The position numbers and the translations under genes were made by a program. The notes under the pieces were generated by a model. The model saw nothing but the letters and a program-made list of their open reading frames with translations, did no database searches and was not told where the DNA came from. This document shows positions 53,344-62,151 of a stretch of 64,000 nt of DNA, piece by piece (position 1 is the stretch's first letter; each line of letters opens with the position of its first letter). The DNA is from MH13 sp042140245 (GTDB lineage Bacteria; Pseudomonadota; Alphaproteobacteria; Rhizobiales; MH13): contig NZ_CP159483.1 in NCBI RefSeq assembly GCF_042140245.1, forward strand, positions 3,162,001-3,226,000, in the 5' to 3' direction.

Positions 53344-53529
53344 AATCGACTCCAAGCACACCTTTAACGTGCCAGCTAAGCAGGAGTGCCGGAAGCCTCA
53401 ATCCGGGCGATAATTCTGACGGATTGCCCACGTAGGCTTGCCAAAGTGTGCCTGGATGTCGCGCTTTCGTTGCCATTTACATCATGCTCTGATCAAACCG
53501 TTGTGGACCTTCGCCATGATGGAAAAACA

Positions 53530-54273
53530 ATGATCGACGCGCTCTATCAATCCGACTCATATCTGCGCACCGCTGACCTGCCCCTTGTGGGCATGCATGA
53601 TGACGGCGTTCTGGTAAAACGCAGTGTTTTCTATCCTCAAGGTGGAGGCCAACCAGGCGACCAAGGCAAGCTGGAGCTTGCAAGCGGTGACATGCTGCCT
53701 GTTCACACAACTCGCTATGGACCAGATCGCGACAGCGTTCTTTTGGTGCTGCGCAAAGGCGATGACCCGTTGCCAGAAGCGCTTAAAGAAGTATCTGTGG
53801 GTGATACGATGACCGGCCATATTGATTGGGCGCAGCGCTACAGTTTCATGCGCGTACACACGGCCTTGCACCTGCTATCGGTCGTCCTTCCCTACCCTGT
53901 CACAGGTGGCCAAATCGGCGATGGTGAGGGCAGACTGGACTTTGATATCGCCGATGGACCACTCGACAAAACAGCGTTGACTGAGCAATTGCAGGCGCTG
54001 GTGGAAGGTGACCACCCGGTGGATCAGGATTGGATAACCGACGCGGAACTGGATGCTCAGCCTGACCTTGTAAAGACGATGAGCGTGAAACCACCGCGTG
54101 GCGCAGGCAAGGTGCGTTTGGTACGCATTGGAGATGTTGATCTACAGCCCTGCGGCGGGACCCATGTGCAATCCACCGCCGAGATTGGCGCCGTTGAAGT
54201 CCGCAAGATAGAAAACAAAGGCAAGCAGAACCGGCGTGTCCGCATCCGCTTGTCCAGTGAAGACGCCGTTTAA
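53530..54273 (+). CDS. Alanyl-tRNA editing protein (AlaX type)
   Basis: A 247-residue free-standing editing domain that removes Ser or Gly wrongly attached to tRNA-Ala. FYPQGGGQPGDQG, the zinc motif HTALH (His110, His114) and CGGTH (Cys208, His212) match the AlaRS editing domain and AlaX-M/L proteins. The ATG at 53530 fits the family start; the open frame reaches back 48 codons without homology. It is followed by sseA after 16 bases. Confidence 0.92.
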   Translation: MIDALYQSDSYLRTADLPLVGMHDDGVLVKRSVFYPQGGGQPGDQGKLELASGDMLPVHTTRYGPDRDSVLLVLRKGDDPLPEALKEVSVGDTMTGHIDWAQRYSFMRVHTALHLLSVVLPYPVTGGQIGDGEGRLDFDIADGPLDKTALTEQLQALVEGDHPVDQDWITDAELDAQPDLVKTMSVKPPRGAGKVRLVRIGDVDLQPCGGTHVQSTAEIGAVEVRKIENKGKQNRRVRIRLSSEDAV

Positions 54274-54289
54274 CGCAAGGATGTTAGCA

Positions 54290-55153
54290 ATGCGCCGTGA
54301 GGATGTTTTTGTCACCCCAGAATGGCTGAACGAGCGGATTGATCATCCAGATGTCTTGCCGATCGATGCCAGCTGGTATCTGCCCACAATGCTGCGTGAT
54401 GGCGAACCCAGAGACGGTCAAGCTGAATACAAGGCGAGCCACATCCCCGGCGCAGTGTTCTTCGATCTGGACGCACAATCGGACCCCACAAGTGATCTGC
54501 CGCATATGATGCCAAATCAGGTTCGGTTTTCGTCGGCCATGCGCAAGCTTGGCGTTGGCGATGGTATGACGCTTGTCGTCTACGATGGCGCCGGTCTGTT
54601 CTCCGCTCCGCGTGTTTGGTGGATGTTCAAAGTCATGGGCGCACGATCCGTGTTTTTGCTCGATGGCGGCCTGCCCGCTTGGCAGGACGCTGGTTTTGCG
54701 CTGTCAGACGAGCCGGTAAGCCGCTCGCCAAGACATTTTACCGCTCGATTAGATGGGTCAGCGCTCGCGGATTTGGAAACTGTGGTGAAGGCAGCGTCAG
54801 ACCCGATGACCAACATCGTTGATGCACGTCCGGCGGGACGATTTGACGGCTCCATTCCAGAACCCCGCCCCGGTTTGCGGGCCGGTCACATGCCCGGTGC
54901 GCGCTCGCTGCCCTTCTCCGATCTTATCGATGAGGGACGCCTCAAGTCTTCAGAGGCCTTGCAAGCGTTGTTTGCTGACAAACAGATCGATCTCACTGCA
55001 CCGATTATCGCATCATGCGGATCAGGGGTTTCTGCCGTGACACTTAAGCTGGCGCTGGATCTTAGCGGTGCGAGAGATGTCCGTATCTATGATGGGTCAT
55101 GGGCAGAATGGGGTGGCAAAGACGATCTGCCGGTCGAAACGGGCCGAGACTAG
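54290..55153 (+). CDS. sseA: 3-mercaptopyruvate sulfurtransferase
   Basis: A 287-residue two-domain rhodanese. The inactive N-terminal domain (SHIPGAVFFDLD) is followed by the active one (GHMPGARSLPFSDLI), whose loop CGSGVSA with Cys243 is of the mercaptopyruvate type (thiosulfate enzymes have CRxGx[R/T]). It moves sulfur from 3-mercaptopyruvate to thiol acceptors. AAGG lies nine bases before the ATG at 54290. Co-directional with the AlaX gene; converges with aapJ, leaving 21 bases. Confidence 0.92.
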   Translation: MRREDVFVTPEWLNERIDHPDVLPIDASWYLPTMLRDGEPRDGQAEYKASHIPGAVFFDLDAQSDPTSDLPHMMPNQVRFSSAMRKLGVGDGMTLVVYDGAGLFSAPRVWWMFKVMGARSVFLLDGGLPAWQDAGFALSDEPVSRSPRHFTARLDGSALADLETVVKAASDPMTNIVDARPAGRFDGSIPEPRPGLRAGHMPGARSLPFSDLIDEGRLKSSEALQALFADKQIDLTAPIIASCGSGVSAVTLKLALDLSGARDVRIYDGSWAEWGGKDDLPVETGRD

Positions 55154-55174
55154 AATCAGCAAAAGAAGCGCCTA

Positions 55175-56218
55175 CTAGCGAATGGGCGGGGCGTAAATCA
55201 GTCCACCTTCCGACCAAAGCTCATTCAGGCCACGGCCTATCCCCAACTCGGAGCCTAGACCGATCGTCCGTTCGAACACTTCGCCGTAATTGCCCACCTG
55301 CGCGATCACCTGAAATGCCCAGTCTTGGCGAACGCCGAGCATCGTGCCGAAGTCTCCTTCATCCCCCAGTAGGCGCGCGATCGCTGGGTTGTCGCTGCCG
55401 CGAAAGCTTTCAACATTCTGCGAGTTCAGACCGAACTCCTCGGCATTGATCATCGCGAACAGCACCCATCGTGCCACATTGAACCATTGCGTGTCGTCAG
55501 CGCGCACGGCCGGGCTCAGCGGTTCTTTTGATATCACTTCTGGCAGAACGATATGCTCATCGGGCTCAACGAGATTGAGCCTCTGCGCGAACAGCCCTGA
55601 TGTGTCATGCGCATATGCATCGCAGCGCTGCGAGTCATAGGCAGCAACCACCTCTTCAACGTTTTCGAAGGTCACAAGCTCGAAAGGCATGCCGCGTGAC
55701 TCAAAGAAATCGGTCACGTTCAGCACTGTCGTGGTGCCTGCATTGGCACAAATGGTGGTGTTTGAGAGTTCCAGCGCTGACGTGATGCCCATCGACTGGC
55801 GGACCATGAAAGCCTGACCGTCATAGTAGTTGACACCAACAAAGCTCACCGGTCGGCTGACCTCCCGTGCCATCGTCCAAGTGGAATTGCGTGAGAGAAT
55901 GTCGATATCGCCATCAGTCAACGCATCGAAGCGTTGCGAGGCGGGCAGCGAGGTGAACTCCACGGCCTCGGCGTCGCCGAGAACCGCAGCGGCTACCGCG
56001 CGACAGTACTCAACATCAAAGCCCTGCCATGTTCCGTCGGCGTCTTGGCTGGAAAATCCAGGCTGGCCTTCAGAAACGCCACATTGGACGAAGCCTTTGG
56101 CCAGCACATCATCCAGGGCAGAGCTGGCTTGGGCTGAGGCACTCACCGTTGCCGTCAAAGCGCTCGCAACAACAAAGGCACAAAGATGCCTGCCGGAGGA
56201 TTTGGGCGGGAAGAACAT
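55175..56218 (-). CDS. aapJ: Amino-acid ABC transporter substrate-binding protein (AapJ type)
   Basis: A 347-residue periplasmic binding protein with a signal peptide ending near SAQA-SS. VQCGVSEGQPGFSSQDADGTWQGFDVEYCRAVAAAV and LSRNSTWTMAREV match AapJ, the binding protein of the general L-amino-acid importer. The permease and ATPase genes aapQMP, which normally follow, are absent: sseA converges directly after it. The divergent metC neighbour is as in rhizobia. The ATG at 56218 is the only good start. Confidence 0.92.
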   Translation of the reverse strand: MFFPPKSSGRHLCAFVVASALTATVSASAQASSALDDVLAKGFVQCGVSEGQPGFSSQDADGTWQGFDVEYCRAVAAAVLGDAEAVEFTSLPASQRFDALTDGDIDILSRNSTWTMAREVSRPVSFVGVNYYDGQAFMVRQSMGITSALELSNTTICANAGTTTVLNVTDFFESRGMPFELVTFENVEEVVAAYDSQRCDAYAHDTSGLFAQRLNLVEPDEHIVLPEVISKEPLSPAVRADDTQWFNVARWVLFAMINAEEFGLNSQNVESFRGSDNPAIARLLGDEGDFGTMLGVRQDWAFQVIAQVGNYGEVFERTIGLGSELGIGRGLNELWSEGGLIYAPPIR

Positions 56219-56379
56219 GACCAAACTCGTACATCATCAAGGAAAAGAGGCAGACCGCGCACAACCGCCCTTGTGCCACGTTCCACTCCCCTGTCAAAAG
56301 CTTTCAGACAGTGGCGAACAAGATAGGCCAAAAAACGGCCCGTTCCCAGCAAAATGGAACAAAAACAAAGGATCAAGCC

Positions 56380-57603
56380 GTGAGTGATGAGCAAAATGGG
56401 CGCAAGACCAAGCCCGATTTGTCCACCAAAGGGATCGATACGCAGCTCTCGCATCTGGGACGCGATTCGCACGCTTATCATGGGTTTGTGAACACACCCG
56501 TGGTGCGCGCATCCACCGTGCTGTTTGACAGCGTGGAAGCCATGGAAGCACGCAATGCGGATGATACCAACAAACCGAAATACACGTATGGACTAAACGG
56601 CACGCCAACGATTGATGCTTTGGCTGATACCATCAACACATTGGAAGATGCTGCGGGCACCGTGCTGGTCCCGTCCGGCTTGGCCGCTGTGACCATCCCC
56701 ATTCTTGCCATTGCCAAGCCTGGTCTGCGCTTGCTGGTGCCAGACAATGTGTACTGGCCGACCCGCCGCTTCTGCGATGGGACGCTGAAGCGCCTTGGTG
56801 TTGAGACCATCTACTATGATCCACTTATCGGCGCTGGTATCGCCGACCTCATGGCATGCGACGGTGGGTGCGCGCTTTTTGCTGAAGCACCGGGGTCGAA
56901 CACTTTTGAGATGCCAGACCTCAATGCGTTTCTTGCAGCGGCCAAGGCCCATAATGTGATCACCATGATCGACAACACTTGGGCGACACCACTTATCTAC
57001 AAGCCGGTTCCTGCAGGATTTGACTACTCGATACAGGCCGGGACCAAGTATTTTGCAGGACATTCTGATCTGCTGATTGGGTCAGTCTCAGCCAGTGAAA
57101 GGGCATGGCCTGACCTTCACCGCACCCGAGAGCAGTTGGGTGTTCAAGCAGGTACCGAAGAGATTTTTCTCACCTTGCGCGGTATGCGCTCGCTGCGGGT
57201 TCGCTTGGAACAGCACGAAAAAGCGGCGCTGGAGATTGCCAGATGGCTTGAGGCACAACCTTTTGTGACCAAAGTCATGCACCCTGCCCTACCCTCAGAC
57301 CCGGGCCACGCGCTGTGGCTGGAGCTTTTTAAAGGCCGCGCCAGTGGACTGTTCGGTTTTGAACTTGCTGGTACGCGCGATCAAGGACGTGCAATGCTCA
57401 ACGCCGTTGAGCTTTTTGGGCTTGGCTATTCTTGGGGTGGTTATGAGAGCTTAGCTGTTCTGGCTGAGCTCTCGCACTGTCGCACCACCCGTCCCTGGTT
57501 GGGTGGGCCTGCCATCCGCCTGCAAATCGGGCTTGAAACCGTTGATGACTTGAAAGCCGACTTGGCCTCAGCAGCCAAAGCTGCCGGCTTGCCGACAGGC
57601 TAG
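56380..57603 (+). CDS. metC: Cystathionine beta-lyase
   Basis: A 407-residue PLP enzyme of the Cys/Met metabolism family that splits cystathionine to homocysteine in methionine synthesis. KYTYGLNGTPTIDALADTIN, MIDNTWATPLIYKP and QAGTKYFAGHSD (with the PLP lysine in GTKY) are diagnostic of MetC. I use the GTG at 56380, with AAAGGA upstream; the frame reaches a GTG at 56311, but that would be a Lys/Gln-rich extension. Divergent from aapJ; the region between holds CTGTC-N11-GACAG (56291-56311), a weak dyad. Confidence 0.93.
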   Translation: MSDEQNGRKTKPDLSTKGIDTQLSHLGRDSHAYHGFVNTPVVRASTVLFDSVEAMEARNADDTNKPKYTYGLNGTPTIDALADTINTLEDAAGTVLVPSGLAAVTIPILAIAKPGLRLLVPDNVYWPTRRFCDGTLKRLGVETIYYDPLIGAGIADLMACDGGCALFAEAPGSNTFEMPDLNAFLAAAKAHNVITMIDNTWATPLIYKPVPAGFDYSIQAGTKYFAGHSDLLIGSVSASERAWPDLHRTREQLGVQAGTEEIFLTLRGMRSLRVRLEQHEKAALEIARWLEAQPFVTKVMHPALPSDPGHALWLELFKGRASGLFGFELAGTRDQGRAMLNAVELFGLGYSWGGYESLAVLAELSHCRTTRPWLGGPAIRLQIGLETVDDLKADLASAAKAAGLPTG

Positions 57604-57614
57604 GCGGCCAACGC

Positions 57615-57950
57615 TTACGTGGCTGCGTCGCCCTCAGGTCGGGCGGCGGCACGGCGCTCTGCAAAGATAAGCCAAACGTTGCGCAGGTAAATAAGCAAGC
57701 CTAGCGACTGGCCAAGAATGAAAACGGGGTCTTGCTGCTCAATCGCATAGGTGAGCAGCATGAGCCCACCGCCGATGGAGAAAAACCAGAACGGGATTGG
57801 CACGATCGACCGTTTTGCCCGTTCTGAGGCCACCCATTGGACCACAAAGCGCATCATAAACATGAATTGCGCCGCGAGCCCCCACACGACCCACCAGTCG
57901 AACTGATCGACAAAAACGATCTGAAACCAAGCAATGAGCCCGTCGAACAT
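57615..57950 (-). CDS. Lipid-A-disaccharide synthase N-terminal-like (LAB_N) membrane protein
   Basis: A 111-residue, three-helix membrane protein of the LAB_N family. QFMFMMRFVVQWVASERAKRS and PFWFFSIGGGLMLLTYAI are its hallmarks. Despite the name it has no glycosyltransferase domain; small proteins of this kind are found in polyprenyl-sugar and lipid A decoration operons and may flip or hold the lipid carrier. It starts seven bases after the GT2 gene. Confidence 0.9.
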   Translation of the reverse strand: MFDGLIAWFQIVFVDQFDWWVVWGLAAQFMFMMRFVVQWVASERAKRSIVPIPFWFFSIGGGLMLLTYAIEQQDPVFILGQSLGLLIYLRNVWLIFAERRAAARPEGDAAT

Positions 57951-57957
57951 GTGTGGC

Positions 57958-58824
57958 TTATCCTTCCGGTGTGTTGTCTGGAGCTATCTCGCTGACCGCA
58001 GGGCGTTTTTTAAGGCGACGCTTCAACCACCAAACGCCAAACAGATCGATGGAGCCAATCAGCGCGCGATCAAACACGCCGTATTTGGAAACGCCAAACT
58101 GGCGCGGGCGATCAATTACGTCGACGAAATCAACATCATAGCCTTCGCGTAAGACAAGCGCGGCCATAAAGCGGTGCCATCCATCGAAATAGGGCAAGCG
58201 GCGGAACAGATCGGCGCGCACCGCTTTGAGCCCACATCCTGAATCGCGCGTCTTGTCAGCCAGCATCGCGCCACGCAAATTGTTGGCAAAGCGTGATGCA
58301 AACCGCTTCATCGCGGTGTCTTTGCGTCCCACACGCTGGCCACCAACCATGCCAAAGGCAGGGCCGCGATCCAACAGAGTATCAACCAAAGCTGGCATGA
58401 AGGCAGGATCGTTCTGGCCATCGCCATCGGTGCAAACGATGATGTCGCCAACGGCATACTGGACGCCGGTGCGAACCGCCGCGCTTTGGCCGGACGACTG
58501 TGCATGTTGCAACACGCGTACATCTGCACCGCTCTTCTGCCCGGCCCCAAGCGCAGCGGCAGCGGTGTTGTCGGTTGATCCATCATCAATGACAAGAATT
58601 TCCAAGTCACGGCCCACGAGTGCCTGCGCGATCTCGCCGATAAGAATTGGAAGATTCTCAGCTTCGTTTTTGCACGGGATGACAACCGAGAGTTTCTGGC
58701 CCTGCGCAGTGGTGGACGTGTTTGGCGTTGGCACGAGAGGTCCGTGGGTTGGGAGAGATGTCGGCACCGTGTGCCCAAGAGCCGGTTCCCTAGCGCTTTG
58801 TGGGAGAAAGCGAAAGAGGGGCAT
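57958..58824 (-). CDS. Family 2 glycosyltransferase, polyprenyl-phosphate sugar synthase type
   Basis: A 288-residue GT2 enzyme. LSVVIPCKNEAENLPILIGEI and DLEILVIDDGSTDNT bind the nucleotide sugar, CTDGDGQNDPAFMP carries the catalytic acidic cluster, and RDSGCGLKAVRADLF is typical of dolichol-/undecaprenyl-phosphate sugar synthases such as ArnC or rhizobial RgtE. It lacks the C-terminal membrane helices of ArnC. It probably supplies lipid-linked sugar to the following ArnT-like enzyme encoded just upstream. About 40 extra N-terminal residues precede the domain. Confidence 0.9.
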   Translation of the reverse strand: MPLFRFLPQSAREPALGHTVPTSLPTHGPLVPTPNTSTTAQGQKLSVVIPCKNEAENLPILIGEIAQALVGRDLEILVIDDGSTDNTAAAALGAGQKSGADVRVLQHAQSSGQSAAVRTGVQYAVGDIIVCTDGDGQNDPAFMPALVDTLLDRGPAFGMVGGQRVGRKDTAMKRFASRFANNLRGAMLADKTRDSGCGLKAVRADLFRRLPYFDGWHRFMAALVLREGYDVDFVDVIDRPRQFGVSKYGVFDRALIGSIDLFGVWWLKRRLKKRPAVSEIAPDNTPEG

Positions 58825-58847
58825 CACCAATGGTCACTGCGTGTGGG

Positions 58848-60950
58848 TTATTCACCTGCAGCAAAAACATGCATGTTCAGCTCATCCCCACCATTGATGT
58901 TGATACCCTCGACCCGCGCCAACAGGCGAACTGTAGACGCTGATGTGCTCTCCTCTGGCGTGAGGCGCGCAAGGTCTTCAAACATTCCCTCAACAAAGGG
59001 AGCATCAACAAAGGCGGCCCTGCACCCGCCCTCAGCCAGGAAATCGGCAGCTGCCTCTGCAGAATCGAGCATTCTCAAATCTGTTCGAGTCATGAGGACC
59101 AGGCTGGGTTCATTGTAGCCAAGCGTGGCAAGCTCAGGGTTTTCACAGCGCACACCGTCAAGTGCCGTCACAAGCTGCGGCGTGACCCAGATGGTTCGCG
59201 CGGCAGGAACGTGGAACCCAAAAGCGCCAGAGTACAAGAACACCGTGCCTAGGGTGATGAGTACGAGACTTGCGCGCGCGTGTGAACGCCAAATGAGCAA
59301 GAAAGCGCCAATTAACAGCACAAGCCCAAGCACCATAGCGGCAACCCCAAATGGACTGATGCTATCGCCATAAACATAGAGAACGATTGGCAAGCCTATC
59401 GTTCCAGCGACTGGGATGAGCAGAAACAGGCCTTTGGCAACACCTGCCAACCAGCCCTGCGGTATCTTCTCATAGACCATCATCCGCGCTGCTAAGATCG
59501 CCAGAGCCGGATAGATCGGCAGTATGTAGTGCGGCAGCTTGGTGGCTGAGAGCTCAAAGATCACCCATGTCGGGACAATCCAAGCCACCAGGAAACGCGT
59601 GCTCTTGTCGCGCCAACTGGCTATGGCGAAAGGAATTGCCAGGAAGGCAAGCGGCGCGAGTGGCCAACCCAAAGTTGGGAAAAAGCCGAAGGTATAGGCG
59701 CCCGGCGGCACGAACGGTCGTTCTCGGCTCTGACCAATTTTCTCAAACAGGTCACGGCCAATCGATTGAGCATAAAACTCGCCGCCTGATGTGATGCCGA
59801 TGGCGATAAACCAGGGCAGTGTGAGAATGAGCATCCACATGAAGCCAAGGCCCGGGCGCAAACGCCTTAGCCAAGCAATTTTCCGCTCAAACAGGCTCGC
59901 AACCAAGGCGGTGCTGCCCACCACCATCGGCAGGATAGGACCTTTGATCAGGATACCCGCTGCAACAGCGGTCCAGAACAAGCCAGCGTGCCAGAATTTT
60001 ACCGAACTGTCGCGACGGCCCAGAAATGCCTTCGCCAGGATCCCTTGGGCAACAAGAATGGTGGCAAACAGCATCGCATCTGTCTTGGCCAGGCGTGCCT
60101 CTGCGCCCAAAAGAATGGTCAGCGCCACGAGCAGGCCAGCGGCAAATGCGACCGGCGGTGCGCCAAATCCCAACGCTAACCAGTAGACGAGAAGCGCTGC
60201 AGCGACTGCGCCAGCAAATGACACAGTGCGGTAGACCCAAATGGGGGCCTGGCCATCTTCAGCACCATAGAGCGTCACGGCGGCTGATTGCAGCCAATAG
60301 ATACCAATGGGTTTTTGATAGCGGGCATCGTTTTGGAAACGAATTTCCACATAGTCGCCCGTTGCCACCATCTGCCGTGTTGCTTGCGAAAACCGCGACT
60401 CATCACGGTCGATGGGCGGGATTGTTGTGAAACCCGGCGTAAAGGCTGAAATGGCAACCAGTGCGATGGCAACAGCGCCAACCACTCGCAAGCGTGCAAG
60501 TCCATCAAAAAGCGGTGCGAGTGCGCCGGCCCAACTGTCCACCCAAGCCCACCGAGGAAGCCAGCTTGGCGGCGATTGTTGTTCTTGGGTTGTTGGCTCG
60601 GCGGGTTGCAGTTCAGACAAAGCCTGCGCGCTTTCCTGCGGGGCCTGATCTGCGATAGGCACCGAGACCGCGGTTGTACCGGCCGCCTCACCTACACGTT
60701 CCTGATCTGCCCAAAGGCCGGCTGTGCCTGCGGCCCTTTCTGTGATCGAAGAGGCAAAAACGGGGGCAGAGGGCTGAGCTTCAAGCTGCCTTTCTCGGGG
60801 TGCCGGAGCGACCGTCTTGGGCGTCGTCTTCCCAGTTGAGCGAGTGCTGGAAGAGGTTGTTTTGGCGGAGGACGCGGTTTTTGCTCTCGGTTTGCGAGGG
60901 CTTTTTGGCGTGTTGGTCGATGGTTCGTTGTCTTTGGGTGGTTTGGCCAT
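58848..60950 (-). CDS. ArnT/GT39-like lipid glycosyltransferase with long basic N-terminal tail
   Basis: A 700-residue membrane protein. The first about 135 residues are Lys/Thr/Ser/Pro-rich, then Gln/Glu-rich, and probably disordered. About 11-12 membrane helices follow. PPIDRDESRFSQATRQM holds the catalytic Asp-Glu of the PMT/ArnT superfamily and YQKPIGIYWLQSA is equally typical. Such enzymes move a sugar from polyprenyl phosphate to lipid A or core in the periplasm. With the GT2 and LAB_N genes downstream it forms a decoration module; galacturonic acid is a guess from rhizobial Rgt proteins. Confidence 0.9.
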   Translation of the reverse strand: MAKPPKDNEPSTNTPKSPRKPRAKTASSAKTTSSSTRSTGKTTPKTVAPAPRERQLEAQPSAPVFASSITERAAGTAGLWADQERVGEAAGTTAVSVPIADQAPQESAQALSELQPAEPTTQEQQSPPSWLPRWAWVDSWAGALAPLFDGLARLRVVGAVAIALVAISAFTPGFTTIPPIDRDESRFSQATRQMVATGDYVEIRFQNDARYQKPIGIYWLQSAAVTLYGAEDGQAPIWVYRTVSFAGAVAAALLVYWLALGFGAPPVAFAAGLLVALTILLGAEARLAKTDAMLFATILVAQGILAKAFLGRRDSSVKFWHAGLFWTAVAAGILIKGPILPMVVGSTALVASLFERKIAWLRRLRPGLGFMWMLILTLPWFIAIGITSGGEFYAQSIGRDLFEKIGQSRERPFVPPGAYTFGFFPTLGWPLAPLAFLAIPFAIASWRDKSTRFLVAWIVPTWVIFELSATKLPHYILPIYPALAILAARMMVYEKIPQGWLAGVAKGLFLLIPVAGTIGLPIVLYVYGDSISPFGVAAMVLGLVLLIGAFLLIWRSHARASLVLITLGTVFLYSGAFGFHVPAARTIWVTPQLVTALDGVRCENPELATLGYNEPSLVLMTRTDLRMLDSAEAAADFLAEGGCRAAFVDAPFVEGMFEDLARLTPEESTSASTVRLLARVEGININGGDELNMHVFAAGE

Positions 60951-60990
60951 CGCCAGAAGAAGCTCTTCGTTGGACGCTTTGGTGTGTTGG

Positions 60991-61067
60991 TGGCGACCTC
61001 GGCAGGATTCGAACCTGCGACCGTCGGATTAGAAGTCCGGTGCTCTATCCAGCTGAGCTACGAGGCC
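60991..61067 (-). tRNA. tRNA-Arg (TCT)
   Basis: On the minus strand the acceptor GGCCTCG pairs with CGAGGTC (one G-T), anticodon loop CTTCTAA with anticodon TCT, T-loop TTCGAAT, discriminator G and encoded CCA. Confidence 0.96.
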
Positions 61068-61120
61068 GATCCTATCGAAGTGGCCCGCCGCTGCCTTTGG
61101 TCAAACAACAGGCTTATCGT

Positions 61121-61426
61121 TTAGTGAGTCCAGGGCACCCGCCGGTCATACTTGAAATTGTCGGCATACGCGACGCGGCGGCGAATACGCTCTTTTGGTT
61201 CTTCCACCCGAAAAGCAATGCCATTTCGTGTGCAATAAGCAATGGCATCATCTTTGGTGTCGAATTTCAGGCTGACTTGCGCCTGCATGTCGGAGGAAGA
61301 CGTCCAGCCCATGAGAGGTTCAACAGACCGTGGTTTCGCCCGGTCATATTCCAGAACCCACCCCTTGGTTTTACCCAGGCCAGACTGCATGGCGGTTTTG
61401 GCGGGCCGGAAGATACGGGCGACCAT
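61121..61426 (-). CDS. NADH dehydrogenase accessory subunit, NDUFS4-like
   Basis: A 101-residue protein of the ETC complex I subunit family (mitochondrial NDUFS4, 18 kDa). ARIFRPAKTAMQSGLGKTKGWVLEYD, EPLMGWTSSSDM and YADNFKYDRRVPWTH are the conserved blocks. It stabilises the peripheral arm of alphaproteobacterial complex I. The ATG at 61426 has GGAGAG upstream. It lies between tRNA-Arg and tRNA-Pro genes. Confidence 0.94.
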   Translation of the reverse strand: MVARIFRPAKTAMQSGLGKTKGWVLEYDRAKPRSVEPLMGWTSSSDMQAQVSLKFDTKDDAIAYCTRNGIAFRVEEPKERIRRRVAYADNFKYDRRVPWTH

Positions 61427-61485
61427 TGGCTTTTCTCTCCACCATCGTGCCGCAATGAGCGTGTCGTGCGGCAATGAAAATCTCG

Positions 61486-61562
61486 TGGTCGGGGCAGCAG
61501 GATTTGAACCTGCGACCCCCTGTTCCCAAAACAGGTGCGCTACCAGGCTGCGCTATGCCCCG
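61486..61562 (-). tRNA. tRNA-Pro (TGG)
   Basis: On the minus strand CGGGGC... pairs with GCCCCG, anticodon loop TTTGGGA with anticodon TGG, T-loop TTCAAAT, discriminator A and encoded CCA. Confidence 0.96.
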
Positions 61563-61675
61563 ATACGAAATTGTCTGCCACGAACTGTCTTACATTTGAG
61601 CGGGCGTCAAGCCTGCGAACCAAACCAAATGGTAAAAAACAGTGTGCTCCTTACAATGCTTCACCGGGCAACAAC

Positions 61676-62134
61676 CTACTGGCGCTGCAAATCAGGATGA
61701 ATGACGGTGTCGCCAGGTTCCAAACCAATACGGTCTGCAGTGCCAGCGACAAACTCCAATACCGCGATGACAGGACCGCGCGAATGAACCGAGCGTAGAG
61801 ATAGTGGTTCCGTGCCACGTTCTATGCGGTGCACCACGCCGTCTTCGGCGATGAACACCATGTCGAGGGAAACATACGTGTCGCGCATCCAGAACGACGC
61901 CTCACGCGCCTGAGCAAACGGAAAGAGCATAGCGAAATCCGGCGCCAACTCTCGCCGATGCATCAGGCCCAAACCTTGCTCTTGGGGTGTACGCGCGATC
62001 TCGATGGTGAATTGGTGGGAACCCGTCGATGTCTCAACGCTTAACGAAGATTCTTCAAACGCCCATGCGGCACCAGCCCAAAAAAGGCCGGCCAGAAGCA
62101 TTGGAACCACAAAAGATATGGCAGTGCGCAGCAT
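61676..62134 (-). CDS. DUF192 family exported protein
   Basis: A 152-residue protein with a signal peptide (MLRTAISFVVPMLLAGLFWAG, cut near AWA-FEE) and a DUF192 domain: TPQEQGLGLMHRRELAPDFAMLF, FWMRDTYVSLDMVFI and VLEFVAGTADRIGLEPGD. Function is not established. I prefer the ATG at 62134; a TTG at 62155 overlaps the stop of the cold-shock gene and could couple them. The gene order cold-shock protein then DUF192 is common in this group. Confidence 0.9.
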   Translation of the reverse strand: MLRTAISFVVPMLLAGLFWAGAAWAFEESSLSVETSTGSHQFTIEIARTPQEQGLGLMHRRELAPDFAMLFPFAQAREASFWMRDTYVSLDMVFIAEDGVVHRIERGTEPLSLRSVHSRGPVIAVLEFVAGTADRIGLEPGDTVIHPDLQRQ

Positions 62135-62151
62135 GAGCAGTCTATTGGCGA

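Larger units (their letters stand above)
53041..53529. other. Long intergenic region chrR/alaX
   Basis: No convincing gene is seen; a sigma-factor gene would not fit. The region holds an ECF-type promoter toward chrR (53296-53321), leaving an unusually long chrR leader of about 245 bases, and two AACCGGTT palindromes. An open frame upstream of alaX (from 53386) shows no homology that I recognise. Confidence 0.6.

Noticed and set aside
53041..53529. Search for a sigma-factor gene or its remains beside chrR
   Set aside because: No frame of sufficient length or with sigma region 2/4 motifs on either strand.
56371..56376. GGATCA before metC as an ECF-type -35 toward aapJ
   Set aside because: No CGTA-like element at the required distance.
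56225..56379. Riboswitch or SAM-responsive leader before metC
   Set aside because: No recognisable SAM-riboswitch core; only a weak CTGTC/GACAG dyad is present.
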